Shown in pieces: positions 1 to 9,735 of a stretch of 64,000 nucleotides of DNA. The position numbers and the translations under genes were made by a program. Source of the stretch: Crystallibacter permensis (lineage in GTDB: Bacteria; Actinomycetota; Actinomycetes; Actinomycetales; Micrococcaceae); assembly GCF_025960875.1 (NCBI RefSeq), contig NZ_JAODLR010000009.1:1-64000 (forward strand), in the 5' to 3' direction. Each line of letters starts with the position of its first letter. Position 1 is the first letter of the stretch. The notes beneath the pieces are model-generated. The model made no database searches and was not told where the DNA came from. It saw only the letters and a program-made list of their open reading frames with translations.

Positions 1-43
1 TGCACCCGGGAGGGTGTGGGAGAGTAGGTCACCGCCGGACATC
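1..43 (+). rRNA. rrf: 5S ribosomal RNA, 3' end only
   Basis: The first ~43 bases match the conserved 3' part of actinobacterial 5S rRNA: a GGGTGTGGGAGAGTAGGTC helix region followed by ACCGCCGGAC, which pairs with the 5' end of the gene lying outside the window. The exact 3' end (about 40-43) is estimated. The rest of the rRNA operon should lie immediately upstream. Confidence 0.85.
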
Positions 44-51
44 TTTTGAAA

Positions 52-86
52 GTGAAGGGCTCCACCATGACGGTGGAGCCCTTCAC
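52..86 (+). terminator. rRNA operon terminator hairpin
   Basis: A perfect 15-bp stem (52-66 with 72-86) closes a 5-nt loop (67-71) just after the 5S 3' end. The T-run after it is short, as is common for GC-rich actinobacterial terminators. It should end the rRNA transcript before the next gene. Confidence 0.8.
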
Positions 87-325
87 CCATTTAAGCGGCG
101 AACGAGGTAGGTCGACCCCGTCCGATGGCCGGAGCGGTGATCCGCCGTCGTTAGTGGTATCACAGCCCAGTCAGCCGGCGGCGTTGGCGGTCTGCACTAG
201 ACTGGTCTGGTGGCACATGACGTGTTGCATCCTGATCAATAGATCAACAAACCACCAGATAAATAGAGATGGCGGCTGAAGGCTCCTTTGAGGGGTGCCA
301 GGCCCGCACTGAGAGGAGCTCCGGC

Positions 326-2386
326 ATGGCTGATTTCCGTGGTCGTGGGGAACGAGACGACAAGGGCGGTGCCGGACGAGGCAACTTCGGCGGCCGCTCA
401 GGATCCGACAAACCTGCTGGACGTGGCGAGGGCCCACGCCGGGACAGCGAAGCACGCCGCCAAAGCGGCGCCCATCGCGGCACAAGCAACTCCGGTGGCG
501 ACCCGCGCGGCTTCCGGGCACGCGACGATCGCCGTGGCAGCAGCGGTGAAGGCGCAGCAGGCCGGGATCGATCCGGTTCTCGTCGTGAGTACACGGATCG
601 TCCGCGTGAGGATCGCACTGATGGTCCTCGTCGCGAGTACGGTGATCGTCCTCGTCAGGACCGCACCGACGGACCGCGCCGGGAGTACACGGATCGTCCT
701 CGTCAGGACCGCACTGACGGCCCCCGTCGTGAGTACACGGATCGTCCTCGTCAGGACCGCACTGACGGCCCCCGTCGTGAGTACACGGATCGTCCTCGTC
801 AGGACCGCACTGACGGCCCCCGTCGTGAGTACACGGATCGTCCACGTCAGGACCGCGATGGCTCTCGTGGGGCTGAAGGTTATAAGCCGCGCCGCGAGTA
901 CGGTGACCGTCCGCGTCAGGACCGTACTGATGGTCCGCGTCGTGAGTACACGGATCGTCCACGTCAGGACCGCGATGGCTCTCGTGGGGCTGAAGGTTAT
1001 AAGCCGCGCCGCGAGTACGGTGACCGTCCGCGTCAGGACCGTACTGATGGTCCTCGTCGTGAGTACACGGATCGTCCACGTCAGGACCGCGATGGCTCTC
1101 GTGGGGCTGAAGGTTATAAGCCGCGCCGCGAGTACGGTGACCGTCCGCGTCAGGACCGTACTGATGGTCCTCGTCGTGAGTACACGGATCGTCCACGTCA
1201 GGACCGCGATGGCTCTCGTGGGGCTGAAGGTTATAAGCCGCGCCGCGAGTACGGTGACCGTCCGCGTCAGGACCGCACTGATGGTCCTCGTCGTGAGTAC
1301 ACGGATCGTCCACGCCAAGACCGTGGCGGTTCCCGCGGCGCTGAGGGGTTCAAGCCGCGCGGCGATGGGGAAGAGCGCTTCGGCGAACGGAAGTATGGTT
1401 CTGACCGAGGCGATGGCCAGCCTCCGCTGAAGAATGCGCAGGATCTGCGCAGCTCTAACAGGGCTGATCGTCCCCGCTCACCCCAGATCGACGAGGACGT
1501 TACCGGACAGGAACTGGACCGCGTCATCCGTGCACAGCTGCGAACGCTGGAATCAAAGAGCGCAGAGTGGGTTGCCAAGCACCTGGTGATGGCCGCGCGG
1601 CTGATGGACGAGGATCCCGAGCTTGCATTCCAGCACGCCCTGGCTGCCAGCCGCCGTGGCGGCCGGATGGCGCCGGTCCGCGAAGCTGTTGGATTGACTG
1701 CCTATGCTGCCGGCCATTACGGTGAGGCCCTGCGGGAGTTCCGTACCTACCGGCGCATCAGCGGCTCCAATGCGCACCTGCCCGTGATGGCGGACTGTGA
1801 GCGCGGGCTTGGCCGCCCTGACCGCGCCCTCGAGATGATCCGTTCCGAGGACGCCACGGACCTGGACGCTGCCGGCAAGGTGGAACTGGCGATCGTGGCG
1901 TCGGGCGCACGGATGGATCTGGAGCAGCATGACGCTGCTGTAGCCGCGCTCGAGATTCCGCAGCTCGACAAGAACCGGGCATTCTCATACAGCCCCAGAT
2001 TGTTCCGGGCCTACGCCGACGCACTTGAGTCCGTGGACCGTGCCGAAGAAGCCGAGCAGTGGCGTCGCCAGGCGCGACTGGCGGAGAGCGCGTTGGGTGT
2101 AGGGGAGTTTGCCGAGCCTGAAATCTTTGATCTCGTTGATGAAGATGAGGAGCCGGAAGCCCGGCGTCCGCGCGACGTGTCCGACGGATACGAAGCGGTT
2201 CCGAACGAGGCAACAGGCGTCGCCGGACCAGCTGAAGAGGCTTCAGGCCTTGTGGAAGCCGATACTGCGGGCAGCGACGTAGGACAGCGGGTTTCCGAGG
2301 CAGCGCTTGAGGACGAAGACCTCCATGAAATCGAGGACCCGGCTACAGCGGAACAGGACGTCAAGCACCCCGGAGACGAAGACTGA
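326..2386 (+). CDS. Arg/Tyr/Asp-rich tandem-repeat protein with C-terminal TPR-like domain (Rv1691-like)
   Basis: Encodes 686 aa from the ATG at 326, chosen because GAGGAG (313-318) sits 7 nt upstream; an in-frame ATG at 269 lacks a good ribosome site. Residues 1-85 are Gly/Arg/Asp-rich and disordered. Residues 86-344 are 14 tandem units beginning RREY(T/G)DRPR(Q/E)DR. Residues ~375-590 look alpha-helical and TPR-like (AFQHALAASRRGGR, HYGEALREFRTYRR, ALEMIRSED). The tail is acidic. The C-terminal domain and position just upstream of the HAD gene match mycobacterial Rv1691, which from memory is much shorter and lacks the repeats. The repeats are strongly charged and low in hydrophobics, suggesting RNA binding or self-association; that is inference. 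Function unknown. The stop lies 4 nt before the next gene, so the two are probably co-translated. Confidence 0.8.
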   Translation: MADFRGRGERDDKGGAGRGNFGGRSGSDKPAGRGEGPRRDSEARRQSGAHRGTSNSGGDPRGFRARDDRRGSSGEGAAGRDRSGSRREYTDRPREDRTDGPRREYGDRPRQDRTDGPRREYTDRPRQDRTDGPRREYTDRPRQDRTDGPRREYTDRPRQDRTDGPRREYTDRPRQDRDGSRGAEGYKPRREYGDRPRQDRTDGPRREYTDRPRQDRDGSRGAEGYKPRREYGDRPRQDRTDGPRREYTDRPRQDRDGSRGAEGYKPRREYGDRPRQDRTDGPRREYTDRPRQDRDGSRGAEGYKPRREYGDRPRQDRTDGPRREYTDRPRQDRGGSRGAEGFKPRGDGEERFGERKYGSDRGDGQPPLKNAQDLRSSNRADRPRSPQIDEDVTGQELDRVIRAQLRTLESKSAEWVAKHLVMAARLMDEDPELAFQHALAASRRGGRMAPVREAVGLTAYAAGHYGEALREFRTYRRISGSNAHLPVMADCERGLGRPDRALEMIRSEDATDLDAAGKVELAIVASGARMDLEQHDAAVAALEIPQLDKNRAFSYSPRLFRAYADALESVDRAEEAEQWRRQARLAESALGVGEFAEPEIFDLVDEDEEPEARRPRDVSDGYEAVPNEATGVAGPAEEASGLVEADTAGSDVGQRVSEAALEDEDLHEIEDPATAEQDVKHPGDED
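581..1357 (+). repeat. 14-unit in-frame tandem repeat (48-, 69- and 117-bp periods)
   Basis: Units 1-5 are 16 codons each. Unit 6 is 23 codons because it adds a DGSRGAEGYKP segment. Units 7-14 are four copies of a 39-codon (117-bp) pair of one short and one long unit. The total is 259 codons with no frame break. The 117-bp copies between about 841 and 1320 are almost identical in DNA, which indicates recent duplication or gene conversion. All lengths are multiples of three, so several other frames also stay open across the tract. Confidence 0.95.
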
Positions 2387-2390
2387 ACCG

Positions 2391-3374
2391 ATGTTGATTG
2401 ACGGTTATGACGCTCTGCTCTGCGACTTGGACGGGGTGGTTTACGCTGGTGCCGGTGCCATAGAAGGAGCGACTGAGGCTCTCGACAGGTTGCCGGCTGC
2501 CGGCGTCAAACTGGGCTACATCACCAACAACGCGTCCCGTTCCTCCGAACAGGTCGCGGCCCACCTTCGCGAACTGGGCGCGCCGGCGCGGGCCGACCAA
2601 GTATTTGGCTCCGCGCGTGCCGGCGCCGCTCTGCTGGCAAAGCATGTGCCGCCGGGAGCCAAGGTTCTGGTGACCGGGAGCCGTACATTGGTCCAGGAAG
2701 TCGAAGCTCTGGGTTTTGTCCTGGTGGACTCTGCCGACCAGCGGCCCGACGCTGTCATCCAGGGGTTTGATCCTGCGGTGAGCTGGCTGGATCTGGCCGA
2801 GGCATCGTACGCGATAGCAGCTGGTGCCTTCTGGGTAGCCACCAATACGGACCTGACGATTCCCCGCGCCGAGGGGATAGCACCGGGAAACGGTTCGTTG
2901 GTGGCTGCTGTCCAAACAGCCACTGGGGCGACGCCGCTGGTGGCAGGTAAGCCTGAGGCGGCTCTCTTTACGACGGCGGCGCAAAGCCTCCAGGCGGAGA
3001 CACCGCTTGTCGTCGGAGACCGTCTGGACACCGACATCCTTGGCGGCAACAACGCAGGCATGGATACGGCCGCGGTACTGACCGGCGTCGATACCCTGGA
3101 AACGATCCTCGCCGCACGGACAGCCGAAAGGCCGCGGTACCTGCTGGCCAACCTGGGCGATCTGTACCAGCCGTATCCGCAGGTAACTTCTGCCGATGGA
3201 ATTTTCACCTGCGGCAGCTCGAGCGCTACGGTCGAGAACGGCGTTGTCCGCTATAGCGGTGACCGCAACGACCTCGACACTTGGCGGGCCGCCTGCTCCG
3301 CATGGTGGAACGCCCACCCCGAAGCGGCAGTCCCGTTCATGCCGGAGCTGGCCGCGCACGCGTCGATAGACTGA
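2391..3374 (+). CDS. HAD-superfamily IIA phosphatase (Rv1692-like, glycerol-3-phosphate/phosphoglycolate phosphatase family)
   Basis: Encodes 327 aa. The N-terminus carries HAD motif I, CDLDGVVY, with nucleophile Asp12 and acid/base Asp14. ITNNASRS follows as motif II, then VAGKPEAALF for the motif III lysine region, and VVGDRLDTDILGGNNAG as motif IV. The NagD-type cap of subclass IIA lies between. Position between the TPR protein and tlyA matches mycobacterial Rv1692, reported as a glycerol-3-phosphate phosphatase; exact substrate here is inferred. The C-terminal ~70 residues extend past the HAD core. The start at 2391 gives a 4-nt gap from the upstream stop; an in-frame start at 2307 would overlap the upstream gene by 80 nt and is less likely. 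Confidence 0.85.
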   Translation: MLIDGYDALLCDLDGVVYAGAGAIEGATEALDRLPAAGVKLGYITNNASRSSEQVAAHLRELGAPARADQVFGSARAGAALLAKHVPPGAKVLVTGSRTLVQEVEALGFVLVDSADQRPDAVIQGFDPAVSWLDLAEASYAIAAGAFWVATNTDLTIPRAEGIAPGNGSLVAAVQTATGATPLVAGKPEAALFTTAAQSLQAETPLVVGDRLDTDILGGNNAGMDTAAVLTGVDTLETILAARTAERPRYLLANLGDLYQPYPQVTSADGIFTCGSSSATVENGVVRYSGDRNDLDTWRAACSAWWNAHPEAAVPFMPELAAHASID

Positions 3375-3418
3375 AGCAGGCCCGGCGAACAACCCTTGAT
3401 GGTGGAAGGAACTGACCG

Positions 3419-3640
3419 ATGGATCCGATGACTGACCCGATCACTTCCGCTGGACAGCCGTCGCAGGGATCAGCCGTTACACAGTGGCCGGTCTCCGTTG
3501 CGTCCACCGAGGACGAGAGCGTGGATGAAATCATCGAGCCGTTGACTTCGCTGCCGCAAGTTCCGGTAACCGAACATGCTGCCGTCTTTACCTACATGCA
3601 TGACGGCCTGCTGGCTGATCTGGATGCTGGAGCGGACTGA
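3419..3640 (+). CDS. Small conserved hypothetical protein (Rv1693-like position)
   Basis: Encodes 73 aa, preceded by GGAAGGA at 3404-3410 with 8-nt spacing. The sequence is acidic, has no membrane segment, and ends in a short amphipathic stretch around HAAVFTYMHDGLLADLD. It fills the gap between the HAD phosphatase and tlyA, where mycobacteria also carry a very small conserved gene (Rv1693). No function is known to me. The context suggests a conserved operon partner rather than a chance frame. Confidence 0.65.
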   Translation: MDPMTDPITSAGQPSQGSAVTQWPVSVASTEDESVDEIIEPLTSLPQVPVTEHAAVFTYMHDGLLADLDAGAD

Positions 3641-3647
3641 GGCAGGA

Positions 3648-4502
3648 ATGAAGAGACTGGATCAGGAGCTGGTAGCCCGCGGACTGGCAAGGTCCCGGAC
3701 CCATGCCGCAAAGCTGATCTCCGCCGGCTTGGTGAGCCGCGAGGGGACTGTTGTACGGAAGGTCTCCGCCGCTGTGGGAGCCGATGACAAGCTGGAGGTG
3801 GAGACCGGGGGCGAACCCGAATACGTCAGCCGGGCCGGACATAAACTGGCCGGCGCGCTCCGTGCCTTCCCGACGATAGACCCCGAAGGCCGCCGCTGCC
3901 TGGACGCCGGGGCGTCCACCGGCGGCTTCACCCAAGTGCTCCTTGAAGCCGGCGCGCGGGAGGTAGCCGCTGTCGACGTCGGCCATGGCCAGATGGTGCC
4001 ACAACTGAGCGCCGATGAGCGGGTTCATCTCTTCGAGGGTGTGAACGCCCGGTATCTGGACAGTGCCGATATCGGCGGGCCGGCCTCACTGACGGTTGCG
4101 GATCTGTCCTTTATCTCGCTGAGCTTGGTGATGGCGGCCCTTAGCGCGGCCACTGAGCCCGACGGCGACATGGTCCTGATGGTGAAGCCCCAATTCGAGG
4201 TGGGACGTGAGTCGTTGGCGAGCACCGGCGTCGTCAGTTCGGAAGCCGAACGGCGGCGGGCCGTGGCAAAGGTGGTGCGCAGCGGGCTGGAGCACGGACT
4301 GCACTTCAAGGGGCTGGCCCGCAGTCCGCTGCCCGGCCAGGACGGTAATGTTGAATTCTTCCTGTGGATGAAGGTGCCCGCTATGCGCGCCCCGGCTAGG
4401 ATCGGAACGGAGCTTGATGCCGCCGTCCGCAACGCGATGGAACAGTATCCGGAACCGCCGGATGCGGAACAGCCCAACGAACTACCGGGAGTAAACGCAT
4501 GA
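3648..4502 (+). CDS. tlyA: TlyA family rRNA (cytidine-2'-O)-methyltransferase
   Basis: Encodes 284 aa starting MKRLDQEL. Residues ~1-60 form an S4 RNA-binding domain. A Rossmann SAM-dependent methyltransferase follows, with the SAM site LDAGASTGGFTQVLLEAGA and a VADLSFISLS strand/loop; the catalytic tetrad is expected in this fold. In mycobacteria TlyA 2'-O-methylates 16S C1409 and 23S C1920 and sets capreomycin sensitivity. The ATG lies 7 nt after the previous stop. A longer frame from 3576 is rejected because it overlaps the small upstream gene and lacks the family N-terminus. The stop overlaps the nadK start (ATGA). Confidence 0.92.
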   Translation: MKRLDQELVARGLARSRTHAAKLISAGLVSREGTVVRKVSAAVGADDKLEVETGGEPEYVSRAGHKLAGALRAFPTIDPEGRRCLDAGASTGGFTQVLLEAGAREVAAVDVGHGQMVPQLSADERVHLFEGVNARYLDSADIGGPASLTVADLSFISLSLVMAALSAATEPDGDMVLMVKPQFEVGRESLASTGVVSSEAERRRAVAKVVRSGLEHGLHFKGLARSPLPGQDGNVEFFLWMKVPAMRAPARIGTELDAAVRNAMEQYPEPPDAEQPNELPGVNA

Positions 4503-5491
4503 GCAGACGGATTCTGGTTTTGGCCCACACCGGGCGCCACGACGCTCTGGCCGCCGCCCAGGAAACGTGTGCCCAGCTCCACGCCTCCGGGCTGGTTCCG
4601 GTGATGCGGCGCAAAGAGGCGGAGCACATCCGCCAGGTCTATTCCCACCTGGCGGCTCCCCTCGAGATCCTGGACGAGGACGTGAAGCTCAAGGACGTGG
4701 ACCTTGGCATGGTGCTCGGTGGGGACGGTACCATCCTCCGCTCCGCCGAACTGGTCCGGGACTCGGATGTGCCCCTGCTGGGCGTCAACCTGGGCCACGT
4801 GGGCTTCCTGGCTGAAAGCGAACGCGCGGACCTTGCCCAGACCGTCCATTGGGTGGTGGAGCGCCAGTACACCGTTGAAGAACGGATGACCATCGACGTG
4901 CAGGTCTGGCTGGACAAGCGCAAGATCGGCCACACCTGGGCGCTGAACGAGGCCACCGTGGAAAAGGGGGACCGCCAGCGGATGGTTGAGGTCGTCGTCG
5001 AAGTCGACGCGCTGCCCATCAGCTCCTTCGGCTGTGACGGGGTGGTGATGGCCACGCCCACCGGTTCGACGGCGTATGCTTTCTCGGCCGGGGGACCGGT
5101 GGTCTGGCCCGAGGTGGAGGCCCTGCTGATGGTCCCGATCAGTGCGCATGCACTGTTTGCCAAGCCGCTGGTGGTGGCCCCGGACTCGGTCATGGCCGTG
5201 GAATTGCTGAACCGCACGGATGCCAATGGCGTGCTCTGGTGCGACGGCAGGCGCAGCCTCGATCTGCCGCCCGGTTCACGCGTCGAGGTTACCCGCTCGG
5301 ACAAGCCGGTCCGGTTGGCCCGGACCAGGCGCACGCCCTTTGCCGAACGGCTGGTGCGCAAGTTCGAGTTGCCGACCAAGGGCTGGCGCGGTCCGATCAG
5401 CGCGGACGAGGCGCAGCCGCAGACGACGCCGCTGGATACCATCCGGACGGTCGAACCGCACCACACCCCGCCCGAGGAGGAGCGTCGATGA
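4499..5491 (+). CDS. nadK: NAD kinase
   Basis: Encodes 330 aa; converts NAD to NADP. The diagnostic GGDGT motif is at about residues 74-78 (MVLGGDGTILRSAEL). Further family signatures are the NE of LNEATVEK, GCDGVVMATPTGSTAYAFSAGGP, and the SAHALFAKPLVV segment. Start overlaps the tlyA stop by 4 nt and its stop overlaps the recN start by 4 nt, so tlyA-nadK-recN are translationally coupled. The C-terminal ~40 residues are polar and probably disordered. Confidence 0.95.
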   Translation: MSRRILVLAHTGRHDALAAAQETCAQLHASGLVPVMRRKEAEHIRQVYSHLAAPLEILDEDVKLKDVDLGMVLGGDGTILRSAELVRDSDVPLLGVNLGHVGFLAESERADLAQTVHWVVERQYTVEERMTIDVQVWLDKRKIGHTWALNEATVEKGDRQRMVEVVVEVDALPISSFGCDGVVMATPTGSTAYAFSAGGPVVWPEVEALLMVPISAHALFAKPLVVAPDSVMAVELLNRTDANGVLWCDGRRSLDLPPGSRVEVTRSDKPVRLARTRRTPFAERLVRKFELPTKGWRGPISADEAQPQTTPLDTIRTVEPHHTPPEEERR

Positions 5492-7212
5492 TTGAGGAAA
5501 TCAGAATCAGCAACCTCGGTGTCATTACCGATGCCGTGCTGCCGCTGGGCCCTGGGCTTTCCGTGGTCACGGGTGAAACCGGCGCCGGAAAGACCATGGT
5601 GGTGACCGCGCTGGGGTTGCTGCTGGGTGCACGTTCGGACGCCGGGGCGGTGCGCACCGGTGCTTCCTCCGCAGTCGCCGAAGCGGTGGTCCGGCTTGCC
5701 CCGGACAGTCCCGCCATCGCCCGCGCGCAGGATGCCGGTGCGGATATTGAAGAGTACGACGGCGAAGCAGAACTGATGCTGGCCCGTACCGTTAACGCTG
5801 ACGGCCGCAGCCGGGCGCACGTCGGCGGCCGTTCGGCTCCGGTGGGTACCCTGGCTGAAATCGGTGAACAGCTGGTGGCGGTCCACGGCCAGTCGGAACA
5901 GCTGCGGCTGAAGAGCCAGAGCGCCCAGCGGGAAGCCCTGGACAAGTTCGGCGGGCCCAAGCTGGCCAAGGCGCTGGCGGCGTTCCGCCAGTCCTATGAC
6001 CGTTGGCGGCAGGCGGCCGGGGAACTGCAGTCGCTGCGGACCGAGACCCGTGAACGGCTGCGCGAAGCGGAATCATTGCAGCTGGCCTTGGAAGAGATCG
6101 ACGGCGTCGACCCTCAGCCCGGTGAAGACCTGGCGCTCAAGGCGGAGGCCACCAAGCTGGCCAACGTAGAGCAACTGCGCGCTGCGGCGCAGCTGGCGCA
6201 CCAAGCGTTGATCGCGGAGGAATTCGCGGACGCCGGCGATGCCACATCGCTGGTGGACGCGGCCAAACGCTCGCTGGAGCAGGTCCAGGCGGATGACCCG
6301 GAACTGGGCAAGGCCGCGGGCCGGCTCGCAGAAGTCGGCTACATCCTGGCCGACGTTGCTGCCGATCTGGCCAGCTACTCCGCATCACTGGACAACGAAG
6401 GCCCCGAACGGCTGGCGGAGCTTGAGGCGCGCCGGGCCAGCCTCGCCGGACTCGTGCGCAAGTATGCGCCAAGCATCGACGAGGTGTTGGACTGGAGCGC
6501 AACCGCCCGCCAGCGCCTGGACGAGCTGACTGATGATTCCAGCCGCATAGAGGCGCTGGAAACGGAAATTGCGGCGCTCGAAACGGAACTCGCCGAAACC
6601 GCCGGCAAGATCACCGCCATGCGCGGCAAGGCCGGCGGCGAGCTCGGCCGCAAGGTGGGCAAGGAGCTGGCGGCACTGGCCATGCCGGACGCCGAACTGC
6701 ACATCCAGCTCGAACCTGCCGAGGAGCTGGGACCACACGGGGCAGACAACATCGCCTTCCTGCTGAAACCGCACCCCGGAGCACCGCCGCGGCCGCTGGG
6801 CAAGGGTGCCTCCGGCGGCGAGCTCTCCCGGGTCATGCTTGCCATCGAAGTGGTGCTGGCCGCGGTTGATCCGGTACCGACGTTTGTCTTCGACGAAGTC
6901 GATTCCGGCGTCGGCGGCAAGGCGGCGGTGGAGATCGGGCGCCGGCTTGCGATGCTGGCCAAGTACGTCCAGGTCATTGTGGTTACGCACCTGCCGCAGG
7001 TTGCGGCCTTCGCCGACCAGCACATCCGCGTCTACAAAACCTCGGCCGCCGCGGCCAAGAATTCCGAAGGCGTTACGGCCAGCGACGTCACCTTGCTCAC
7101 GGATGAAGAACGGGTGACGGAGTTGGCCCGGATGCTGGCCGGCCAGGAAGAATCCGAACTCGCCCGTGCCCATGCACAGGAACTGATCGAAGGGGCCAAA
7201 GGAAGCCGCTAA
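5488..7212 (+). CDS. recN: DNA repair protein RecN (SMC-like ATPase)
   Basis: Encodes 574 aa; acts in double-strand break repair. Walker A GETGAGKT is at residues 29-36. Long coiled-coil arms occupy about residues 150-400. The ABC signature GASGGELSRVMLA and Walker B TFVFDEVDSGVGG are near the C-terminus, followed by the VVTHLPQVAAFAD H-loop region. The start ATG overlaps the nadK stop and has GAGGAGG just upstream. In mycobacteria steA and mctB lie between recN and pyrG; here only 142 nt separate them. Confidence 0.95.
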   Translation: MIEEIRISNLGVITDAVLPLGPGLSVVTGETGAGKTMVVTALGLLLGARSDAGAVRTGASSAVAEAVVRLAPDSPAIARAQDAGADIEEYDGEAELMLARTVNADGRSRAHVGGRSAPVGTLAEIGEQLVAVHGQSEQLRLKSQSAQREALDKFGGPKLAKALAAFRQSYDRWRQAAGELQSLRTETRERLREAESLQLALEEIDGVDPQPGEDLALKAEATKLANVEQLRAAAQLAHQALIAEEFADAGDATSLVDAAKRSLEQVQADDPELGKAAGRLAEVGYILADVAADLASYSASLDNEGPERLAELEARRASLAGLVRKYAPSIDEVLDWSATARQRLDELTDDSSRIEALETEIAALETELAETAGKITAMRGKAGGELGRKVGKELAALAMPDAELHIQLEPAEELGPHGADNIAFLLKPHPGAPPRPLGKGASGGELSRVMLAIEVVLAAVDPVPTFVFDEVDSGVGGKAAVEIGRRLAMLAKYVQVIVVTHLPQVAAFADQHIRVYKTSAAAAKNSEGVTASDVTLLTDEERVTELARMLAGQEESELARAHAQELIEGAKGSR

Positions 7213-7239
7213 GCTGTACGATCGGCTGGAGGAAAAGAC

Positions 7240-7267
7240 TCCCGGCGCCGCGGTATTGGCGGCGGGA
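7240..7267 (+). terminator. Possible terminator after recN
   Basis: A 10-bp stem with one mismatch (7240-7249 with 7258-7267) closes an 8-nt loop 27 nt after the recN stop. No clear T-run follows, so it may be a weak terminator or an unrelated structure. Confidence 0.35.
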
Positions 7268-7273
7268 AGCTGA

Positions 7274-9043
<1,770 letters not shown>

Positions 9044-9045
9044 CC

Positions 9046-9729
9046 ATGTCCGCTGCCGGTCCGAAGGTGTTTGCCGACCAGCCTGATCCTCGCACGCTTG
9101 TTGCTTCCGAGACGCTGTACGAGGGCCGGATCTGGAATGTCGTCAGCGATACCTTCAGCCTCACCGGCGATGCCGAGGATGTCCTGGTCCGCGACTACAT
9201 TGCCCACCCGGGTGCGGTAGCCGTTGTGGCCATGGACAACCGCGGCCGCATCCTGCTTCTGAAGCAGTACCGGCAGCCGGTCCGGATGTCCCTGTGGGAG
9301 ATCCCGGCCGGCCTGCTGGACGTCGAGGGCGAGGACTTTGTGGTTGCGGCTGCCCGGGAGCTGGCTGAGGAAGCGGATCTCGCTGCCGGACGTTGGGACG
9401 TGCTGGTGGATTTCTTCAACTCGCCGGGCTCGTCAAGCGAAGCCATCCGCATCTACCTGGCCAGAAACCTGACGGAAGTTCCCGAAGCGGATCTGCACAC
9501 GCGGACGGACGAAGAAGCAGAAATCGAGCACCTGTGGGTGGACCTTGACGAGGCCGTCCAGGCTGTCATGGCAGGCCGTCTGCACAACCCATCGGCCGTG
9601 GCCGGCGTGCTGGCCGCCGCCGAAGCGTCCCGGCACGGGTTTGAAGGACTGCGTCCGGCCGACGCACCTTGGCCGGAACATCCCTCACAGCGGAACCACC
9701 CGGCGCCGGCCGCCGGAACGGGGCAGTGA
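9046..9729 (+). CDS. Nudix hydrolase, ADP-ribose pyrophosphatase type (Rv1700-like)
   Basis: Encodes 227 aa. The Nudix box runs from GLLDVEG to RELAEEADL; Asp replaces the usual Gly near its end, while the metal-binding REXXEE core is intact. EIPAG upstream and LAEEADL are typical of ADP-ribose pyrophosphatases, which split ADP-ribose into AMP and ribose 5-phosphate. Position after pyrG and before xerD matches mycobacterial Rv1700, an ADP-ribose pyrophosphatase. The C-terminal ~30 residues are Pro/His/Ala-rich and probably disordered. Only 2 nt follow the pyrG stop, so it is in the same operon. Confidence 0.85.
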   Translation: MSAAGPKVFADQPDPRTLVASETLYEGRIWNVVSDTFSLTGDAEDVLVRDYIAHPGAVAVVAMDNRGRILLLKQYRQPVRMSLWEIPAGLLDVEGEDFVVAAARELAEEADLAAGRWDVLVDFFNSPGSSSEAIRIYLARNLTEVPEADLHTRTDEEAEIEHLWVDLDEAVQAVMAGRLHNPSAVAGVLAAAEASRHGFEGLRPADAPWPEHPSQRNHPAPAAGTGQ

Positions 9730-9735
9730 GCTTGC

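Noticed and set aside
581-1357. CRISPR-like array
   Set aside because: The units are direct coding repeats without unique spacers, are Arg/Tyr/Asp codons in frame, and no cas genes are nearby.
171-1430. Long open frames on both strands over the tandem repeat, including ~380-codon frames
   Set aside because: All repeat units are multiples of three, so any frame open in one unit is open in all. Only the frame at 326-2386 has a ribosome site, a sensible composition and a non-repeat domain like a known family.
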